DNA from: Singulisphaera sp. GP187 | GTDB lineage: Bacteria > Planctomycetota > Planctomycetia > Gemmatales > Gemmataceae | Assembly: GCA_945861245.1 (NCBI GenBank) | Contig: CAMAUE010000030.1 | Location: forward strand, 1-43,229 | DNA: 43,229 nt | Direction of reading: 5' to 3' | Shown: one piece after another, positions 1 to 7,061 of the stretch | Layout: every line of letters starts with the position of its first letter | How positions within the stretch are numbered: position 1 is the stretch's first letter | Position numbers and translations under genes: made by a program | Notes under the pieces: generated by a model | Database searches by the model: none | Told to the model about the DNA's origin: nothing | Seen by the model: only the letters and a program-made list of their open reading frames with translations

Positions 1-456
1 GCGATCAACCAACGGCCATTGCTCGAAAAAGCCACGTTGCACATCTGCGACGGCCTGATCGGCGTCTACGAAGGCGGGCCAGGCAACTGGAACCGCACCT
101 GGGGTTGGTGGCTGCGAAAGTCGATGTTCTTCGGCACCGACCCCGTGGCGATGGACCACGTCGGCTGGAACATCATCGACGCCAAGCGCGTGGAGATGGG
201 CTGGCTGCCGGTCGCGCAGATGGGGCTGCACCAGGGCCGACCGAGCGTGCAAATCCCGCCCGCCCAGGCCGCCGCCGTGCTCACCGCGCCGCCATTCGTC
301 AGCGCCGCAATGTTGATGGAGCAGCAGCGCTTGCGCGCGTTTGCAAGCGAGCCGTTCGACCGTCGGCAACCGGAGCATGTCGTGCTGGCGGGGTTGCTGG
401 GCCTGGGCCGCTTCGACGCAACCGAGATCGACCATCGGGTGATTCGGCTGTCGTAA
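1..456 (+). CDS. DUF362 domain-containing protein, C-terminal part
   Basis: The reading frame is open from the first base of the window, so the gene begins upstream and only about 151 C-terminal residues are visible. The stretch around residues 15-55 (DGLIGVYEGGPGNWNRTWGW, then FFGTDPVAMDHVGW) matches my memory of the DUF362 family, in which the conserved aspartate-rich DPVAMD segment sits near the C-terminus. DUF362 proteins are often iron-sulfur or ferredoxin-associated proteins, and secreted versions with Tat signals are common in planctomycetes. No cysteine cluster is visible in this part. The ORF ends at TAA (454-456) and is followed by an imperfect hairpin at 483-517. Family assignment is fairly secure; the biochemical role is unknown. 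Confidence 0.75.
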   Translation, partial: AINQRPLLEKATLHICDGLIGVYEGGPGNWNRTWGWWLRKSMFFGTDPVAMDHVGWNIIDAKRVEMGWLPVAQMGLHQGRPSVQIPPAQAAAVLTAPPFVSAAMLMEQQRLRAFASEPFDRRQPEHVVLAGLLGLGRFDATEIDHRVIRLS

Positions 457-808
457 CGCAACGATCTGTCCGAGCCGCGCACGTAGTAAGCGGCTTGCAC
501 AGTAAACCGCTTGCTACCGCGACTCTGAAATAAAAATCGCCCGCCCTTCCATTCTGATATATGATCTCATACAGCCGACGAGGTACTCGGCACCCACTTT
601 ACACAACCAGAAAGCCCGATGCCCGAATATTCCACATTGATGTCGATCTCAATTTGCGTTTGCACGGCTTGGTCGATGGCATCAATGGCGAGACGGGTAG
701 CGCGATCTAACGCATCGAGTTATCGCATCCGCGCAATAGTCAATTGCCCGTAAGCTTCGAGTTCTTATTCATCATTCACCATCCGCAGCAACTTTGAAGG
801 GAACGACC
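457..808. other. gene-poor interval
   Basis: I see no convincing gene in these 352 bases. On the minus strand, a frame open between a TAA near 717 and a TGA near 570 would encode about 50 residues containing QAVQTQIEIDINVEY. That segment looks protein-like, but the frame has no good start and is closed upstream by stops. It could be a heavily decayed gene. Apart from the hairpin at 483-517 nothing else stands out. Confidence 0.3.
483..517. repeat. imperfect inverted repeat after DUF362 gene
   Basis: GTAGTAAGCGG (483-493) pairs with CCGCTTGCTAC (507-517) with one mismatch. It lies 27 bases after the DUF362 stop and could serve as a transcription stop, but no T-tract follows. The sequence partly resembles the AAGCGG-containing arms of palindrome family A found elsewhere in the window. 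Confidence 0.4.
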
Positions 809-1152
809 GTGCACCAGTGCCTCCTGAGCCTTCTTGTACTCCTGGCCGTCTCGGGAAACACGCTCCGAGCCCAGGTCCTTTATGGCGTAACGGCCGTGGG
901 GGGAATACAACCCTGCTCAAAATCAACCCCGTGACCGCGACCACAACGGTCGTCGGTCCGGTATCCGGCGTCGTAATGGTGCCGGTTGGCCTCGACTTCC
1001 GGGGTACCAAGCTTTACACGTACAACAACGTCATCAGCGACACGAATTTTTACGAACTCGATCCAAACACAGGGGCCATTCTCAACAAGATCATAACAAC
1101 GATTACCACGCCCGTCGGCGAAGGCGATTTCGCGTTTCGTGCGTGGCTCTGA
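809..1152 (+). pseudogene. frameshifted secreted protein relic
   Basis: Translation from a GTG at 809, preceded by a GAAGGGAA ribosome-binding-like sequence, gives a clear signal peptide (LSLLVLLAVSGNTLRA) and then QVLYGVTAVGG. That frame stops shortly afterwards. The sensible continuation (NTTLLKINPVTATTTVVGPV, then GLDFRGTKLYTYNN) is in another frame. The switch coincides with a run of six G at 898-903, and restoring one G joins the two halves. The mature part resembles beta-propeller or DUF4394-like secreted proteins that recount start-of-observation values (inference). The protein ends abruptly after GEGDFAFR, so the 3' part is also missing. A sequencing error in the G-run would explain the frameshift but not the truncation. 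Confidence 0.5.
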
Positions 1153-1213
1153 CAAGACTATTCGTCGATCCTACCCGATGTGAAATGTCGTTGCAAAGTC
1201 AGTTATTGAAATT

Positions 1214-1245
1214 TTGCAATCAGAAATCAGCAATCAGAAATCTGC
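1214..1245 (+). repeat. short direct repeat
   Basis: The 13-base unit GCAATCAGAAATC occurs twice, at about 1217 and 1230, in the AT-richer spacer between the frameshifted relic and the TIGR03067 gene. No function is apparent. Confidence 0.5.
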
Positions 1246-1328
1246 ATGCAGTCGCCCTATACCCTTCCCCCGGTTTCGTGGCCAACACCCCCTAAAAACT
1301 GCAAAAAAAAGGCCGAAAAAGCGCCAAA

Positions 1329-1358
1329 GCGCTTGGCCATCGGCCGATGGCCAAGCGC
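1329..1358. repeat. perfect 30-bp palindrome
   Basis: The 30 bases centred between 1343 and 1344 are identical to their reverse complement; the core reads TTGGCCATCGGCCGATGGCC. With no loop it would form a cruciform or serve as a dyad binding site. It lies about 170 bases upstream of the TIGR03067 gene start and next to the family D hairpin at 1372-1405. Confidence 0.85.
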
Positions 1359-1371
1359 CCCCTGGCCACGA

Positions 1372-1405
1372 CCCCCAGGAATCGCTGCGCTCATCCTGGG
1401 GCTTG
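1372..1405. repeat. palindrome family D, copy 1
   Basis: CCCAGGA and TCCTGGG flank GAATCGCTGCGCTCA-type sequence, giving a 7-bp stem hairpin. The same 22-base core occurs again at 2736-2757, directly behind the HAD gene. Two copies at two unrelated intergenic sites indicate a dispersed repeat. Confidence 0.65.
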
Positions 1406-1525
1406 GCGAGGGCATCCGATGCAATCACCTTGACGGTCTGTGTAGCCGTCGATCTAATGACCCCAACGAGCCGTGAAGCGCAGGTGCGTTTCACGGCAAT
1501 TCCAGTCTACCTCCTGAGGATTCCC

Positions 1526-1963
1526 ATGAAGAATCTCGCTGTCGCGTTGGTCTGTTTCGGACTGTGCGCTGCATTGGTCAGCGCAGGCGGAGAGAAGAAA
1601 ACAACTTTCAAGATTGACGGCGCATGGGTCGGCGTTGGTGGTGTCTCCGACGGGAAAAAGGCGCCAGCCGAGGTCTTTGATAAACTTATGCTCAACGTCA
1701 CCATGAACGCTGGCAAATATGCGGTCACCATTCAGGGCAAGGAAATCGAATCGGGTTCCTACAAAGTCAGCGGCGAGAAAAGCCCGTACAACCTCGACAT
1801 CGACGTGGCCGAGGGCAAGGACAAAGGCAAAAAGCAGATCGGCATCGTCCAAATCGTTGGCGACACCATGACCGTCGCCTTCGCCAAAGCCGACAGCAAG
1901 GATCGCCCGAAGAATTTCGAAGGCACGACCGGCGAAGTCACCATGCTGAAACTCAAGAAGTAA
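1526..1963 (+). CDS. secreted TIGR03067 domain protein
   Basis: A 145-aa protein with a signal peptide (MKNLAVALVCFGLCAALVSA) followed by a small beta-rich domain. GAWVGVGG near residue 32, then GKYAVTIQGKEIESGSY and ending VTMLKLKK, fits the TIGR03067 family, which is expanded in planctomycetes and has no known function. The start at 1526 is chosen because it is preceded by GAGG at 1516-1519 and begins the signal peptide exactly; the frame is open further upstream but that sequence is repeat-rich and not protein-like. The protein is lysine-rich and probably exported. The stop is followed within 8 bases by a strong palindrome (1971-2034), which may end its transcript. Confidence 0.8.
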   Translation: MKNLAVALVCFGLCAALVSAGGEKKTTFKIDGAWVGVGGVSDGKKAPAEVFDKLMLNVTMNAGKYAVTIQGKEIESGSYKVSGEKSPYNLDIDVAEGKDKGKKQIGIVQIVGDTMTVAFAKADSKDRPKNFEGTTGEVTMLKLKK

Positions 1964-1970
1964 CGTAGTG

Positions 1971-2034
1971 GTTTTCCGCTTGCGGCTTAGCGCTCAGCGT
2001 GTCCCAGGCGAGCGCTAAGCCGCAAGCGGAAAAC
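1971..2034. repeat. palindrome family A, copy 1 (24-bp perfect arms)
   Basis: Left arm 1971-1994 and right arm 2011-2034 are perfect reverse complements, containing CCGCTTGCGGCTTAGCGCT, with a 16-base loop. It sits between the TIGR03067 stop (1963) and the HAD start (2044). Related elements lie at 9331-9386, 20199-20250, 38535-38586, 25556-25575 and 41845-41866. It may act as a terminator or mRNA stabiliser, but without a T-tract. Confidence 0.9.
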
Positions 2035-2043
2035 ATTATCAAC

Positions 2044-2727
2044 ATGATTCCCAACCACATCCACGCTATCGTCTTCGACGCCGTCGGCACGCTGATCCAC
2101 GTCGAGCCGTCGTTCGACCGCATCTACGCCGAGGTCGGCCGACGTTTCGGCAGCCGGCTTGACGATGCCACCGTGCGCGATCGCTTCCGGGCCGCGTTCG
2201 CCGAGCAGGATCGCATCGATCGCGCCAACGATTGGCATACCGATGAGGCACGCGAACACGAGCGCTGGCGGGCCATTGTCGCCAGGGTGCTTGACGATCT
2301 CGTTGACGTTGACGCCTGTTTCGAGTCGTTGTTCCAGACCTTCGGCACAACCGCAGTCTGGCGCGCCGATGCGGATGCCGAAGTGGTGCTACGCGAATGC
2401 ACAGCGCGCGGCTTGCGTATCTCGCTGGCGTCGAACTTCGATCGCCGGTTGCACGACGTGATCGCCGTCGTGCCGGGACATGAAGCGTTCGCGTTCCTGC
2501 ATATCAGCTCGGAGATCGGGCGACGAAAACCATCTCGCGATTTCTTCACGCATGTTGCCGATGATCTTCGCCTGTCACCGGAGCAAATCCTATTCGTGGG
2601 CGACGACCGAACCAACGACTACGACGCCGCCATCGCCATCGGCATGCACGCTCGCCTAGTCGATGCACGCCGGAAGCACGTTGACCTTGGGCGTGATCGG
2701 CTCGATCGGCTGGGCGATCTTCTATGA
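2044..2727 (+). CDS. HAD-superfamily hydrolase
   Basis: A 227-aa haloacid dehalogenase-like phosphatase. Motif I is [11 protein letters not shown] near residues 8-18, where the usual second aspartate is replaced by valine, as is common in the FDAVGTL subgroup of HAD subfamily IA. Motif II is [10 protein letters not shown], the motif III lysine is in RRKPSRDFF, and motif IV is [16 protein letters not shown] helical cap lies between motifs I and II. The frame is open upstream through the family A palindrome, but the ATG at 2044 is the first that starts a sensible protein. There is no strong ribosome-binding site; a GCGGA in the palindrome arm is the nearest purine run. The substrate cannot be predicted. 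Because the canonical second aspartate is missing, phosphatase activity should be tested rather than assumed. Confidence 0.85.
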   Translation: MIPNHIHAIVFDAVGTLIHVEPSFDRIYAEVGRRFGSRLDDATVRDRFRAAFAEQDRIDRANDWHTDEAREHERWRAIVARVLDDLVDVDACFESLFQTFGTTAVWRADADAEVVLRECTARGLRISLASNFDRRLHDVIAVVPGHEAFAFLHISSEIGRRKPSRDFFTHVADDLRLSPEQILFVGDDRTNDYDAAIAIGMHARLVDARRKHVDLGRDRLDRLGDLL

Positions 2728-2734
2728 AGCGAGG

Positions 2735-2772
2735 CCCCCAGGAATCGCTGCGCTCATTATCGGGCTTGGGGC
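2735..2772. repeat. palindrome family D, copy 2
   Basis: The block following the HAD stop by 7 bases repeats the core CCCAGGAATCGCTGCGCTCA seen at 1372-1405. Here the right half has diverged (GGGCTTGGGGC), leaving an imperfect GCCCC/GGGGC stem. Confidence 0.6.
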
Positions 2773-2854
2773 AATATTAATCACCAATCCAAGCCGCTAC
2801 CTTGACCGCGCCGTATATTATCCAAGAATTCTCCATGCTTTGGAGCTTTCATCC

Positions 2855-4354
2855 ATGCTTGACTTTCTCCACCTTCAAGATCGCATTGCCTATCAAGGCA
2901 TCACCTTTGACGATGTCCTGCTCGAGCCAGGCTACAGCGACGTGCTGCCACGCGAGGTTGAGGTACGCACCGCGTTGACCCGGCGTATTCGCCTGAATAT
3001 CCCCATTGTCTCATCGCCGATGGACACAGTGACGGAAAGCGAGTTGGCCATCGCGCTGGCGCAAGAGGGGGGCATTGGGATAATTCACAAGAATATGGCC
3101 GTTCACGTCCAGGCCCGCGAAGTGGAGAAGGTCAAACGCAGCGAGAACGGCATCATCACCGATCCGATCACGCTCTTACCCAACGAGAGCGTCGAGACGG
3201 CACGTAAGATCATGGAAGACCACCACATCTCAGGTATTCCGATTACGCAAGATGGGTATCTTCGCGGCATCATCACCCGGCGTGATCTGCGTTTTATTGC
3301 CGATAATCACCAGCGGCTTGCGGAAGTGATGACCCGCGACAACCTCGTCGTGGCCCCGGAAAATACAACGCTTGAAGCGGCTGAGCGGATTTTGATGGAA
3401 AATAAAGTCGAGAAACTTCTGCTGGTGGACGAAAATAATAGACTGAGAGGCCTAATCACGATTCGCGACATCGACAAGATGACCGCGTTTCCCTCCGCAT
3501 GCAAGGACGCGCGAGGCCGACTTCGCGTCGGTGCCGCTGTTGGCGTCGGCGATTACGAACGAGCCGAGGCGTTGATCAAGGCGGATGTGGACGTGCTAGT
3601 CGTCGATTCGGCCCACGGGCATTCGAGCAACGTGATCGAGACGGTCAAGCAGATCAAACGCCGATACGACATTGATGTAATCGCCGGCAATGTCGCCACA
3701 GCCGCTGGTGCCCGAGCGCTGGTAGAAGCCGGGGCGGACGCGGTAAAGGTGGGCATTGGGCCGGGGTCGATCTGCACAACGCGCGTCATTTCCGGAGTGG
3801 GCGTGCCGCAGATCTCGGCGATTGTAAACGCCTGCCAGGGCGTGAAAAACACCGATGTCCCGATCATCGCCGACGGCGGTATCCGTTATTCGGGCGATCT
3901 GGTCAAAGCTTTGGCGGCGGGCGGTCATACGGTGATGCTCGGCAGTTTGCTCGCGGGATTGGCGGAAAGCCCGGGCGAGCTCGTCATCTACAAAGGCCGA
4001 AGCTTCAAAACCTATCGCGGCATGGGTTCCATCGGCGCGATGATGGCGGGATCAAGCGAGCGATATCGTCAGGGCACGAACACGTCGGGCAAGCTCGTGC
4101 CGGAAGGAGTCGAAGGCCGCGTGCCGTACAAAGGCAACCTGGCGCCGTTCATCTATCAATTGATCGGTGGATTGCGGGCCGGGATGGGCTACTGCGGGAC
4201 GCGAAACATGGAAGAGTTGCGCACCAAGACGAAGTTCATTCTCGTGAGCGGCGCCTCGGTGCAGGAGAGCCATCCGCATGACATTCTCATTACGCAGGAA
4301 GCGCCAAACTATTCATCCCGCGGGACTAGCGTCGCGGGGACGGACGATAACTAG
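2855..4354 (+). CDS. guaB: inosine-5'-monophosphate dehydrogenase
   Basis: A 499-aa enzyme converting IMP to XMP with NAD, the committed step of guanine nucleotide synthesis in the cytosol. The N-terminal [26 protein letters not shown] and the active-site loop GPGSICTTR (catalytic Cys307) are diagnostic. Two CBS domains lie at roughly residues 95-210, inserted in the TIM barrel as usual. The flap region GMGSIGAMM and the C-terminal ITQEAPNYS are present. The start is the ATG at 2855, with GGAG at 2842-2845; the longer open frame upstream covers repeat sequence and is not IMPDH-like. The length is normal. The C-terminal tail after APNYS (about 12 residues) is extra. It is probably transcribed with the downstream secreted protein, only 16 bases away. 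Confidence 0.97.
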   Translation: MLDFLHLQDRIAYQGITFDDVLLEPGYSDVLPREVEVRTALTRRIRLNIPIVSSPMDTVTESELAIALAQEGGIGIIHKNMAVHVQAREVEKVKRSENGIITDPITLLPNESVETARKIMEDHHISGIPITQDGYLRGIITRRDLRFIADNHQRLAEVMTRDNLVVAPENTTLEAAERILMENKVEKLLLVDENNRLRGLITIRDIDKMTAFPSACKDARGRLRVGAAVGVGDYERAEALIKADVDVLVVDSAHGHSSNVIETVKQIKRRYDIDVIAGNVATAAGARALVEAGADAVKVGIGPGSICTTRVISGVGVPQISAIVNACQGVKNTDVPIIADGGIRYSGDLVKALAAGGHTVMLGSLLAGLAESPGELVIYKGRSFKTYRGMGSIGAMMAGSSERYRQGTNTSGKLVPEGVEGRVPYKGNLAPFIYQLIGGLRAGMGYCGTRNMEELRTKTKFILVSGASVQESHPHDILITQEAPNYSSRGTSVAGTDDN

Positions 4355-4370
4355 CGTCCGGCTCCGTCGG

Positions 4371-5153
4371 ATGCTCGCCACGGTGGCCATTTGGCTGGGA
4401 TTGCTGAATGGGGCGATGGCGCAATCGTTTTTGACAGTGGACAAGCCCGTGCCGCCGCCGATCACGCCGAAGTTTGCGCCGGCGAATGAGGGCGTGTATC
4501 TCCCTCTCCCTCCCGCCTCGCCGGTTGATGCGCCGCCGCGAGCCTTCAACCAAGGCCACCTAGGTCTCGTGCCTCAGCCCGTGCCTGGCAATATCGTCAC
4601 CGTCCAGGGCTTTGCCGACGGAGAAAACGACCTTCCGATTCGCCCCGATTTGCCCGGCATCGAACGGATGTTCATGCGTGATTCCGAGGCCGATTTCTTC
4701 AATCGGCTCCGGCAGGAAGCGAAACGCACGCCCGGTTCGGCAGCGGTGATTTTCCCGACGCAGACGCCGATTAGCAAGGAAAGCTACACCCAATTCGCCT
4801 TCCCACGCATAGACCCGCAGACGAAACGGCCGTTCGAGGAACGCGTCTGCATTGCCGAGCCGAGCTATGTATGCCACCGCCGACTGTTGTTTGAACAACC
4901 GAACTTTGAACGGGCCGGCTATAACTTTGGCATCCTACAACCGTGGATGAGTCTGGGCGTTTTCTACTACGACTTGGCGTTCTTGCCGTATCACTTCTGG
5001 TCGGACCTGCACGATCGCGGCGAATGCAGCGTGGGAAAATGCCTACCGGGCGATCCGTACGCTCCGATGCTGCTACAGCGTGAACGCTTCAGCGTAACCG
5101 GCGCGATCGGCCAGGCCACTGCGATCTTGGGCGGCGTGTTCATCGTGCCGTGA
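4371..5153 (+). CDS. secreted protein of unknown function
   Basis: A 260-aa protein with a signal peptide at residues 1-18 (MLATVAIWLGLLNGAMAQ). The mature part is proline-rich at first (VPPPITPKFAPANEGVYLPL) and then a globular region with GFADGENDLPIRPDLPGIER, IFPTQTPI, EERVCIAEPSYVCHRRLLFEQPNFERAGYNFG and GVFYYDLAFLPYH. Four cysteines in pairs suggest disulfides. It resembles hypothetical exported proteins typical of Gemmata-like planctomycetes (memory, no named domain). The frame is open back to 4278, inside guaB, but the ATG at 4371 begins the signal peptide. It follows guaB closely, yet nothing links it to purine metabolism. It ends before the convergent protease gene. Confidence 0.7.
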   Translation: MLATVAIWLGLLNGAMAQSFLTVDKPVPPPITPKFAPANEGVYLPLPPASPVDAPPRAFNQGHLGLVPQPVPGNIVTVQGFADGENDLPIRPDLPGIERMFMRDSEADFFNRLRQEAKRTPGSAAVIFPTQTPISKESYTQFAFPRIDPQTKRPFEERVCIAEPSYVCHRRLLFEQPNFERAGYNFGILQPWMSLGVFYYDLAFLPYHFWSDLHDRGECSVGKCLPGDPYAPMLLQRERFSVTGAIGQATAILGGVFIVP

Positions 5154-5170
5154 TCCTATTGTATGCCAAG

Positions 5171-5211
5171 CCCGCAGGCGACGAAGGAGCCTGCGCGGGT
5201 TAGACCCGCGC
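5171..5211. repeat. nested hairpins between convergent genes
   Basis: GCGCGGGT (5193-5200) and ACCCGCGC (5204-5211) form an 8-bp stem with a 3-base loop. An alternative stem pairs CCCGCAGGC (5171-5179) with GCCTGCGCGGG (5189-5199). The two compete for the same bases. The location between two converging genes (ends at 5153 and 5262) suits a bidirectional terminator, though no T-tract is present. Confidence 0.5.
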
Positions 5212-5261
5212 CGCTCCGCTGCAAAAGAAAACAAACCTACCGCCCGTGTCAATGAGCGGGT

Positions 5262-6932
5262 TCATTTCGTTGACCGTCGATAAACGGTTACAATATTGGC
5301 ACGCGCAGCGCTGTCGGAGCCGGCAATAGAAAACTCGGTTGGGTTACTCTTTCCGGTGCCGTGAGTCGCGATAAAAAGTCGGTCTCCCTCAAACTTGAAG
5401 ATTGCACGAATCACTTCGCTTCGAGCGTCGGACCCACGGGTGCAAACATGATTCAACCACGCAGGAGACTTTGACATATCGACAGAAAAGGTTGCCGTTG
5501 GATAATTCGGCGGGAGGGAGCCGTCACTTCGGATGAACGAGATCAAATTGCCTTCCACGAGAAGTCCTGTCGCTTCAACGATCGTTCGGTAATTCTTTAC
5601 GCGATCCGTATCGATACTTTCACGAACCCAGAATCCTTGCATTCGTTTTGTCGCTGCAGCGGGATCCAGCTTGGCAACAACAAGGTTCGGCGGCACGTCC
5701 AGGAACCAAACGTACCGTTGGTCACGCATCAACTCCCTTTTACCCGTGCGAACAACAACCGTGACATCCACTCCGGGTTCTTCGATTTTTGGCTCCACGA
5801 CCAATTCATCGGCGCTTCTTAGGTTGATTTTCACCGTTTCCGTGCCAAGTTTGATCGAAACAACGTCGGGCGAGGCAAGCTTCCCCTTGATGACTTTTCC
5901 GTCCGAGAGTGTCGCCGTCGGTTCGGGATTCAATTGGAATTTCTTGACATTGCTGAGCTTCACTTCGTCGTCGCCGATTTTCAATGATACATCCTCGGCG
6001 TAACCAGAGATGGAACCGTTTTCAAAAGTCACATTTACTTTCTGAATCGCATTCCCCTTCGGCGGCGGAGGCAGCACCGTAACCTCGGCCTGGTATACGC
6101 CATCGACCATCTTCGTGGAGTACGTTCGTTCCCTGCCAGCTGGCCCAATGATCAATTCGACATCGAGGTTCTCCCCACTCGGCGTCAACGTAATCGCTCG
6201 AACCTTGAGCATTGCCATTTGAAATCGATCCTTAAACGATATCGATGGGCTAATGAACTGCATCTCTGGTTTCGCCATAAAACGGCGTGCGTGCTCGACA
6301 GGTATTGCGAAGTTCAACGTGGCACCGCGGATTCCACTTACGACGATGCCAATGACTTTGCCATCGCCACCTAGAACAGGGCCGCCGGAATTGCCCGGAT
6401 TCACAGCGGCATCAAGCTGAATGCGTTCCAATTCCCCCATCACCATGCGGAGCGAGGTTACGCGGCCTACGTTGATCGTAACCGACGGATATGATTTTTT
6501 GTCGAGAGCAAGGTTTTTGCCAAACGGAAAACCCGCCGCGATGACTTCGGTTAACTCGACGAGGTCGGCAGTCGATCCAAGAGAAAGTGGTATCGGAACG
6601 TCGCATTTCTCTATCGTACGAAGCAAAGCAAGGTCGAGTTTTGTGTCTCGACGAACTACGCTCGCCTTCACGATTTGCTGGTTCTTCTGCGCGGGATTCA
6701 ATATCAGCGTAACCTCCGATGCGCCAGCGACCACATGCTCGTTCGTGAGAAATAGACCGGTCGAATGCACACAGAAAGCAGTCCCTTGATTTTTTCCCGA
6801 GGAAGCCTCAACAATCACTGTGGATGCCTTCGCCTGTTTCACTATTTCCGCACGATTGGGTGGCTGCCCAAGTACAGCGAAATGAGTCGAAAGAATGACG
6901 ACAACGGCTATGCAATAGCGCCGAAAGACCAT
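5262..6932 (-). CDS. trypsin-like serine protease with C-terminal TIGR03067-like domain
   Basis: A 556-aa exported protease. The ATG at 6932 gives a signal peptide (MVFRRYCIAVVVILSTHFAV) and is preceded by AAGGGGAAG at the right distance; the frame upstream of it is not protein-like. Residues 24-250 are a chymotrypsin-fold S1C domain with His66 (LTNEHVVAG), Asp100 (TKLDLALL) and Ser182 (NPGNSGGPV), so it should be active. No PDZ domain is evident. A middle beta-rich region (about 260-430) contains TATLSDGKVIKGKL. The last 120 residues (MQGFWVRESIDTDRV near the beginning) resemble the TIGR03067 family, also seen in the gene at 1526. Planctomycetes often fuse such modules to envelope proteins. 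It probably degrades or processes envelope proteins; the substrate is unknown. Confidence 0.85.
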   Translation of the reverse strand: MVFRRYCIAVVVILSTHFAVLGQPPNRAEIVKQAKASTVIVEASSGKNQGTAFCVHSTGLFLTNEHVVAGASEVTLILNPAQKNQQIVKASVVRRDTKLDLALLRTIEKCDVPIPLSLGSTADLVELTEVIAAGFPFGKNLALDKKSYPSVTINVGRVTSLRMVMGELERIQLDAAVNPGNSGGPVLGGDGKVIGIVVSGIRGATLNFAIPVEHARRFMAKPEMQFISPSISFKDRFQMAMLKVRAITLTPSGENLDVELIIGPAGRERTYSTKMVDGVYQAEVTVLPPPPKGNAIQKVNVTFENGSISGYAEDVSLKIGDDEVKLSNVKKFQLNPEPTATLSDGKVIKGKLASPDVVSIKLGTETVKINLRSADELVVEPKIEEPGVDVTVVVRTGKRELMRDQRYVWFLDVPPNLVVAKLDPAAATKRMQGFWVRESIDTDRVKNYRTIVEATGLLVEGNLISFIRSDGSLPPNYPTATFSVDMSKSPAWLNHVCTRGSDARSEVIRAIFKFEGDRLFIATHGTGKSNPTEFSIAGSDSAARANIVTVYRRSTK

Positions 6933-7061
6933 TGGCTTCCCCTTACACGACGCGAACGATGAAAACCGCCATCTACTACCCTTCCCAAAATAACACGCTA
7001 CTTCGCAAATGCAACTCGGACATTTCAATTTGAGGAATATTCGAGCCAAACAAGTTCCTTC

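Noticed and set aside
1999..2043. Longer start for the HAD gene inside palindrome A
   Set aside because: The added residues (SQASAKPQAEN) are the translation of the palindrome arm, not of a protein domain; the ATG at 2044 fits the family.
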